This document shows positions 6,442 to 9,676 of a DNA stretch of 9,676 nucleotides, one piece after another. The notes beneath the pieces were generated by a model that did no database searches, was not told where the DNA came from, and was given only the letters and a program-made list of their open reading frames with translations. The position numbers and the translations under genes were made by a program. The stretch lies in the NCBI GenBank assembly GCA_021793635.1, contig JAJYSI010000084.1, positions 1 to 9,676 of the forward strand. The letters are read 5' to 3'. This DNA is from Bacteroidota bacterium. Its GTDB lineage: Bacteria > Bacteroidota > Ignavibacteria > Ignavibacteriales > Ignavibacteriaceae. The stretch's first letter is position 1, and every line of letters begins with the position of its first letter.

Positions 6442-6882
6442 TTACTTACTATTTCGCAACCATTTTATCAAATTACGCTTTCATGTTAGTGATTACTAAC
6501 CATATGTTGATGATTTTCGTCCACGTGTTAACCATTTTCGCATTCATGTTAACGGTTTTCGCTCCCATTTTAGTGATTTACGATCACGTGTTATCCATTT
6601 TCCGCATCATGTTAAGCATTTACGCTGGTGTGTTATTGATTAATAACCATATATTAACGATTTACGCTCCCCTGTTAATGGTTTACTCTCCCCTGTTAGT
6701 GATTAATGACCACTTGTTGATGATTTTCGTCTCCGTGTTAACCATTTACGCTGCCCTGTTAACGATTTACGCTCCCCTGTTAGTGATTAATGATCACGTG
6801 TTGATGGTTTGCGCCGCCGTGTTAAGGATTTTCACTTCGCTGTTAAGCCATTGCACAATCGTTTTAATGAAATATTGAAAAA
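6442..6882. repeat. Long array of 21-bp tandem repeats with higher-order structure (array 2)
   Basis: Eighteen clear units of exactly 21 bp run from 6484 to 6861, with two eroded units before (6442-6483) and one after (6862-6882). No insertion or deletion breaks the register. Each unit begins TGTTA or TGTTG and falls into recurring subtypes: a, TGTTAGTGATTAATGACCAC (units 1, 5, 8, 11, 15); b, TGTTGATGATTTTCGTC (2, 12, 16); c, TGTTAACCATTTACGC (3, 6, 13); d, TGTTAACGATTTACGCTCCC (4, 9, 14). The subtypes recur in order, giving a higher-order period of 63 or 84 bp. One plus-strand frame is open from 6483 to 6878 (131 codons, a hydrophobic heptad such as LLTIYAP and LLVINDH), but it has no ribosome binding site, and openness is expected when 21-bp units lack a stop in one frame. 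I treat it as non-coding repeat DNA. Twenty-one bp equals two turns of B-DNA, so each unit shows the same helix face. Confidence 0.92.
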
Positions 6883-6901
6883 TGCTAATCAATTTATTTT
6901 T

Positions 6902-6955
6902 ATTGCTAAACTGCTAAATTGCCTGATTGCTAAACTACATCAACATTTTAGCAAT
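6902..6955. repeat. Small direct and inverted repeats
   Basis: ATTGCTAAACT occurs at 6902-6912 and again at 6926-6936, and the reverse complement TTTAGCAAT follows at 6947-6955. The second copy and the inverted one can form a 9-bp stem with a 12-base loop. No T-run follows on either strand, so it is not a convincing terminator. It lies between the long array and the terminator of the barrel gene. Confidence 0.55.
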
Positions 6956-7033
6956 TAAGCCATTTGACAATTAAACAATTCAATTACAATAAATGATTAA
7001 CGGGACCAGGAAGGAGATAATTCTAAAAATAGA

Positions 7034-7082
7034 AACGGCTGCTTCATTATCTCTCTCTCCAAAGATATTATAAGCAGCCGTT
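7034..7082 (-). terminator. Terminator of the outer-membrane barrel gene
   Basis: A perfect 11-bp stem, AACGGCTGCTT (7034-7044) with AAGCAGCCGTT (7072-7082), encloses a 27-base loop whose ends can pair further with one mismatch. On the minus strand it begins 9 bases after the stop codon of the barrel gene and is followed by TTTCTATTTTT. This is a convincing intrinsic terminator. Confidence 0.75.
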
Positions 7083-7091
7083 AACTGATTT

Positions 7092-7631
7092 TTATAAGCC
7101 GAAATTTACACCAGCTTTAACATCGATATAATTTGAAGCAGCACCACTTGTGCTGATAGAATTGAACGAAGCATTAATATCTACATTAAGATTGGTACCG
7201 ACAGGGATTAAAACACCTGCCCCGACAAGAAATCCAAAATCATTTTCTGAAGTTGAAACCGACATTCCTAAAACGGAAGCACCAACTGTAGCAAAGTGCA
7301 GACCTATTTTTGCCATTGCATAAGGAGTAAATCCGCCTGCATTGTCGAATGAATATTGAACACCAACCAAAACTGGAACGGTTGAAAATGTAACATCCGA
7401 TGTTTCTTTAGCTGACCATCTATGGTAACCGATTGTTCCGGTAAGATCTAAATTCGGCTGTAATCCATAAAGAAAGGTACCGTCTAATCCCCATCCAGTG
7501 CTGAAAGTCGATCCAAAATCACCCATAGGTAAACTGACGCCTGCGTTAACTGTGGCGCTCATTTTATTCTGGGCAAAGGTTGTCCCCAATAAAAGAATTG
7601 ATACGATAAGAAGCTTAAGAGCTGTTTTCAT
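7092..7631 (-). CDS. Small outer-membrane beta-barrel protein
   Basis: The 179-residue protein has a signal peptide (MKTALKLL, hydrophobic to residue 18, cleavage after TTFA at residue 20). The mature part of about 159 residues alternates polar and hydrophobic positions as amphipathic strands, for example MSATVNAGVSLPMGDFG (24-40), LDLTGTIGYHRW (61-72), PVLVGVQYSF (86-95), FGFLVGAGVLIPVG (132-145) and IDVKAGVNFGL (169-179). GVSLPMGDFG is a common start motif of the OMP beta-barrel families (OmpA/OmpW-like). The size suits an eight-stranded barrel in the outer membrane. It could serve as a small pore, adhesion or structural protein; nothing shows a specific ligand. AAGGAAA lies just before the start. 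It is followed by its own strong terminator and preceded by a 225-base region with repeats and a hairpin, so it is likely transcribed by itself and regulated. Confidence 0.88.
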   Translation of the reverse strand: MKTALKLLIVSILLLGTTFAQNKMSATVNAGVSLPMGDFGSTFSTGWGLDGTFLYGLQPNLDLTGTIGYHRWSAKETSDVTFSTVPVLVGVQYSFDNAGGFTPYAMAKIGLHFATVGASVLGMSVSTSENDFGFLVGAGVLIPVGTNLNVDINASFNSISTSGAASNYIDVKAGVNFGL

Positions 7632-7670
7632 AATGTTTCCTTTATATGTTTTTTTGTATTTGTTTAATTA

Positions 7671-7696
7671 TTTAAAGGAATTTTTAGTCCTTTAAA
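7671..7696. promoter_or_regulatory. Hairpin/operator-like palindrome upstream of the barrel gene
   Basis: TTTAAAGGA (7671-7679) pairs perfectly with TCCTTTAAA (7688-7696) across 8 bases, 40-65 bases before the barrel start codon. The right arm is part of TTAGTCCTTT (7684-7693), repeated exactly at 7781-7790, 97 bases further upstream. It could be a 5' leader stem-loop or a protein-binding palindrome. The latter is favoured because half of it recurs without its partner arm. Confidence 0.45.
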
Positions 7697-7731
7697 AATA
7701 CCGGACGAAAAATAACCCTTTAAAATAAATT

Positions 7732-7759
7732 TTACAATTAATTACAATTTTTTACAATT
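7732..7759. promoter_or_regulatory. Three TTACAATT boxes at 10-bp spacing
   Basis: TTACAATT occurs at 7732, 7742 and 7752, one helical turn apart, about 100-128 bases before the barrel start. Exact 8-mers at regular helical spacing resemble a cooperative binding site for a regulator, or a phased bend. The AT-rich surroundings lower the weight of the match, so this is tentative. Confidence 0.4.
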
Positions 7760-7856
7760 ATTTTTTAACATAATGATGTATTAGTCCTTTCAAGAATAGC
7801 ACAAAGAACTTTTCGATTAACGTTTTTAAATTATATTTATTTATTACAGCCTTATT

Positions 7857-9179
7857 TTATCGCTCATTAAACCAGCCGTTTTCCACAAGTGAATCAATTA
7901 TCTGCTGACCTCTATGTCCGAAGATTGGATGATTTTCTTTTGAAAGCTTATCCGCCATCTTAACTGCAATCTTGCTTGTAGATTGTCCGCTTCTCTTAGA
8001 TTCTGCCAGCACTGCAAGGCATGTTTGATGTATCGAATGCTTCCAGCTTGTTTGTAAATGCATTTCAATTGCCGGATCGTTGTTTACATATCCATATTGT
8101 TCATTTGCACAGTTTACTATTCCCATTCTGTTGGTAAGAAAATCCGGTACATAGATTATACCGCGTTTGTGTAAATCTCGTCCGTCTCTTTCTGGATCTT
8201 CAAGTTGATTATTGGCAGCGCCGCAGACTATTTTTGCTTTTATAAATGGAATAGTACGGTCATTTAATATTGCACCGGTTGCACAAGGTGAAACAATATC
8301 GCATTCCTGTTCAAGTATTGATGAATCATCAAAACCGACTACATAAGCTTCAAAGCTTTTTCCTTTTAGTTCTTCTTTTAATCTTTCTACATTGTTAGTT
8401 GAAACGTCGCATGCAATTACCTTTGCGGCTCCTTCTTCAAATAAATATTTTATTAGCGGTCCGCCAACATTTCCCATCCCTTGAACTGCAATCGTTTTTC
8501 CTTTTAACGATCCTTTCTTCAAGAATTTTATTGCCGCCTTCATTCCTGCAACAACACCTCTTGCAGTTGGTATAGAAGGATTTCCGCTTCCTCCAATATT
8601 AAATGGAATACATGTAGTGAATCTTGTACCGGAAAAAATATTTGCCATGTCGTGAACATTTGTTCCGACATCTTCAGCGGTAACATAACAGCCATGCAGA
8701 GAAGTCATCAACTCGCCGTACTCTTTGTAGATTGATGATCTTACTTCCGGATCATTTTTATCGTAAGCTGGATTATAAGCCATTACACCTTTACCGCCTC
8801 CCCACCAAAGTCCGGCAAGCGCATTTTTATGCGTCATTCCTTTTGAAAGCCTAAGACCGTCGCGGAGATATTCTTCAACATTAATATAGCTCCAATAACG
8901 AACGCCGCCGGCAGCCTGCCCTCTGTTTGTCCTGTGAACAAATGCGCTCTGCAGTGTATCGTAATTTTTCGTTACCTGGAAGAACATTCCTTCATGAAAG
9001 TTAAAATCTCTCTTGTCCGAATTAATGAAGTCTGCAATCTGCTGAAGCTGTTTATGAGAGCTTATAACTTTTTTCTTTTTTCTGTCATAAACAAAATAAA
9101 ATCGGCGGATGCCGTTGTCCTTTAGGAATTCAACAAACTTTTGAGTTGATAGGTTAAGTAAATCTTCTTTTGGTTCCAT
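7857..9179 (-). CDS. Glu/Leu/Phe/Val-type amino-acid dehydrogenase with N-terminal extension
   Basis: The 440-residue protein is an NAD(P)-dependent oxidative deaminase. It has GQAAGGVRYW (87-96), the substrate-binding MTHKNALAGL (K118), WWGGGKG with catalytic K130, VTAEDVGTNVHDM with catalytic D170, the dinucleotide motif GMGNVG (234-239) with acidic D258 at the end of the second strand (favouring NAD), CGAANNQLED (319-328) and PDFLTNRMGIVNCANE (345-360). These follow leucine dehydrogenase closely rather than classical glutamate dehydrogenase. Pocket positions equivalent to the two valines of leucine dehydrogenase appear as I354 and C357, so a hydrophobic substrate is likely but not proven. 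Compared with leucine dehydrogenase (about 365 residues), it carries roughly 60 extra N-terminal residues with a basic KKKK patch (34-37). A Bacteroidota-type promoter candidate lies upstream. GGGG stands 8 bases before the ATG. It acts in the cytoplasm, linking amino acids with 2-oxoacids and ammonia. Confidence 0.93.
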   Translation of the reverse strand: MEPKEDLLNLSTQKFVEFLKDNGIRRFYFVYDRKKKKVISSHKQLQQIADFINSDKRDFNFHEGMFFQVTKNYDTLQSAFVHRTNRGQAAGGVRYWSYINVEEYLRDGLRLSKGMTHKNALAGLWWGGGKGVMAYNPAYDKNDPEVRSSIYKEYGELMTSLHGCYVTAEDVGTNVHDMANIFSGTRFTTCIPFNIGGSGNPSIPTARGVVAGMKAAIKFLKKGSLKGKTIAVQGMGNVGGPLIKYLFEEGAAKVIACDVSTNNVERLKEELKGKSFEAYVVGFDDSSILEQECDIVSPCATGAILNDRTIPFIKAKIVCGAANNQLEDPERDGRDLHKRGIIYVPDFLTNRMGIVNCANEQYGYVNNDPAIEMHLQTSWKHSIHQTCLAVLAESKRSGQSTSKIAVKMADKLSKENHPIFGHRGQQIIDSLVENGWFNER

Positions 9180-9213
9180 TTCTATGCCCCGGAATTTATT
9201 AAAAATATGATGA

Positions 9214-9244
9214 CAAATTTATAATTATCCTGGTAGTAATAAAA
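9214..9244 (-). promoter_or_regulatory. Bacteroidota-type promoter candidate for the amino-acid dehydrogenase
   Basis: On the minus strand TAAATTTG (9214-9221) matches TAnnTTTG exactly, and TTTT (9241-9244) stands exactly 19 bases upstream, one base off the TTTG -33 element. The predicted start would leave a leader of about 28 bases before the ATG at 9179. Spacing and position are good; the AT-rich sequence limits certainty. Confidence 0.45.
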
Positions 9245-9270
9245 CCCCTATGAAATTAATTCCGAAAAAA

Positions 9271-9333
9271 GCAAAGGATGATAACGAAGCAAAGTAATTA
9301 GAATACTTTTGCAAAACATTATCACCCTTTTGC
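9271..9333. repeat. Imperfect 63-bp inverted repeat
   Basis: GCAAAGGATGATAA (9271-9284) pairs with TTATCACCCTTTTGC (9319-9333), and inside it GCAAAGTA (9289-9296) pairs with TACTTTTGC (9304-9312), each with small bulges or mismatches. It lies between the terminator of the right-edge gene and the dehydrogenase promoter. It could be a degenerate mobile repeat or a regulatory structure. No coding frame is seen in 9180-9447. Confidence 0.45.
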
Positions 9334-9415
9334 CGCCATCGCTTGTGTCACTTACGACTTTTCATCTTACAAGCTATCTAAATTTTTAATGCCTCAAAAT
9401 CATCACATTAATTAA

Positions 9416-9449
9416 AACCTCGCCCTTAGTTATAGGGTTGAATGAGGTT
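9416..9449 (-). terminator. Terminator of the right-edge gene
   Basis: On the minus strand AACCTC, which overlaps the TAA stop, pairs with GAGGTT (outer stem 9416-9421 with 9444-9449). CCCT and AGGG pair inside (9423-9426 with 9434-9437). TTAATTAAT follows the stem. The stem is interrupted and the T-run is short, but position and composition fit an intrinsic terminator. Confidence 0.5.
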
Positions 9450-9676
9450 ACTTAAGCAGCAGCATTTTTTTGACCGAATTATGTTCTCCGGCTTTTAAAG
9501 TATAGAAATAAATTCCGCTCGCAAGATTTTTACCGTCAAAATTTATTTTGTATGTGCCCGGTTTTTGTCTTTGGTTAATTAACGTACGCACTTCCTGTCC
9601 AAGTATGTTGTATATCTTAAGATCAACAAATGCTTCTTTCGGTATTAAATAAGAAATAGTTGTTGTCGGATTAAAC
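9448..9676 (-). CDS. C-terminal type IX secretion (Por) sorting domain of a secreted protein (runs off right edge)
   Basis: The visible 75 residues end at TAA (9448-9450) and form a complete type A C-terminal sorting domain. It begins FNPTTTISYLIP, continues VDLKIYNILGQEVRTL (17-32) and KPGTYKINFDGKNLASGIYFYTLKAGE (38-64), and ends NSVKKMLLLK. In this family the domain folds as a beta-sandwich that directs the protein through the type IX secretion system of Bacteroidota, Chlorobiota and Ignavibacteria, after which it is usually removed or anchored. The functional domains lie outside the window, so the enzyme or adhesin type cannot be told. A hairpin terminator overlaps the stop codon. The assignment of the domain is secure. 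Confidence 0.93.
   Translation of the reverse strand, partial: FNPTTTISYLIPKEAFVDLKIYNILGQEVRTLINQRQKPGTYKINFDGKNLASGIYFYTLKAGEHNSVKKMLLLK

Noticed and set aside
6442..6882. CRISPR array
   Set aside because: There are no constant repeats alternating with unique spacers, units are 21 bp and all related, and no cas gene is in the window.
7498..7695. Plus-strand frame of 65 codons over the start of the barrel gene
   Set aside because: Antisense to the signal peptide region; its hydrophobic stretch is a mirror of AT-rich sequence and has no ribosome binding site.
8934..9125. Plus-strand frame of 63 codons in the dehydrogenase gene
   Set aside because: Antisense shadow of conserved dehydrogenase coding sequence without a ribosome binding site.

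Overview
The window is AT-rich and reads as chromosomal DNA from the Bacteroidota/Chlorobiota-Ignavibacteria side of the FCB group. Evidence: a C-terminal type IX secretion (Por) sorting domain at the right edge (NPTTTISY start, SGIYFYTL, KKMLLLK end), a secreted two-component-regulator-type propeller protein at the left edge, a small outer-membrane beta-barrel, and some promoter-like elements of the TAnnTTTG type beside a sigma70-like one. Ignavibacteria-like is my best guess from overall style; no rRNA or other marker gene is present to settle it.

Layout. 1-1587 (-): N-terminal 529 residues of a secreted beta-propeller protein running off the left edge. 1588-2439: gene-free stretch holding a sigma70-like promoter, a short array of 21-bp repeats, and an 80-bp REP/MITE-like element built from two related palindromes. 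2440-2862 (+): small proline-rich lipoprotein with an Asn/Gly/Arg-rich tail. 2930-6099 (-): four close co-directional genes, read in the order zinc alcohol dehydrogenase, cupin, SDR oxidoreductase, AraC regulator. 6100-7091: gene-free; dominated by a second, longer array of the 21-bp repeats with higher-order structure. 7092-7631 (-): outer-membrane beta-barrel with its own terminator and an unusual upstream region. 7857-9179 (-): Glu/Leu/Phe/Val-type amino-acid dehydrogenase with an N-terminal extension. 9448-9676 (-): C-terminus of a type IX-secreted protein.

How the genes may work together. The ADH (YahK-like, zinc), SDR and metal-binding cupin, with an AraC-family gene at the end of the run, look like a small carbonyl/aldehyde-handling cassette with its own regulator; this is an inference from family membership and spacing. 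The cupin carries the metal ligands of the bacterial cupin hydroxynitrile lyases, but its cellular role is unknown. The amino-acid dehydrogenase and the barrel protein appear to be separate transcription units.

The least explained features are the two 21-bp repeat arrays. They share not only the unit but the order of unit subtypes, lie in the same orientation, and bracket the lipoprotein plus the ADH-to-AraC cassette. The longer array keeps one frame open for 131 codons because 21 is a multiple of three; I treat that frame as probably non-coding.
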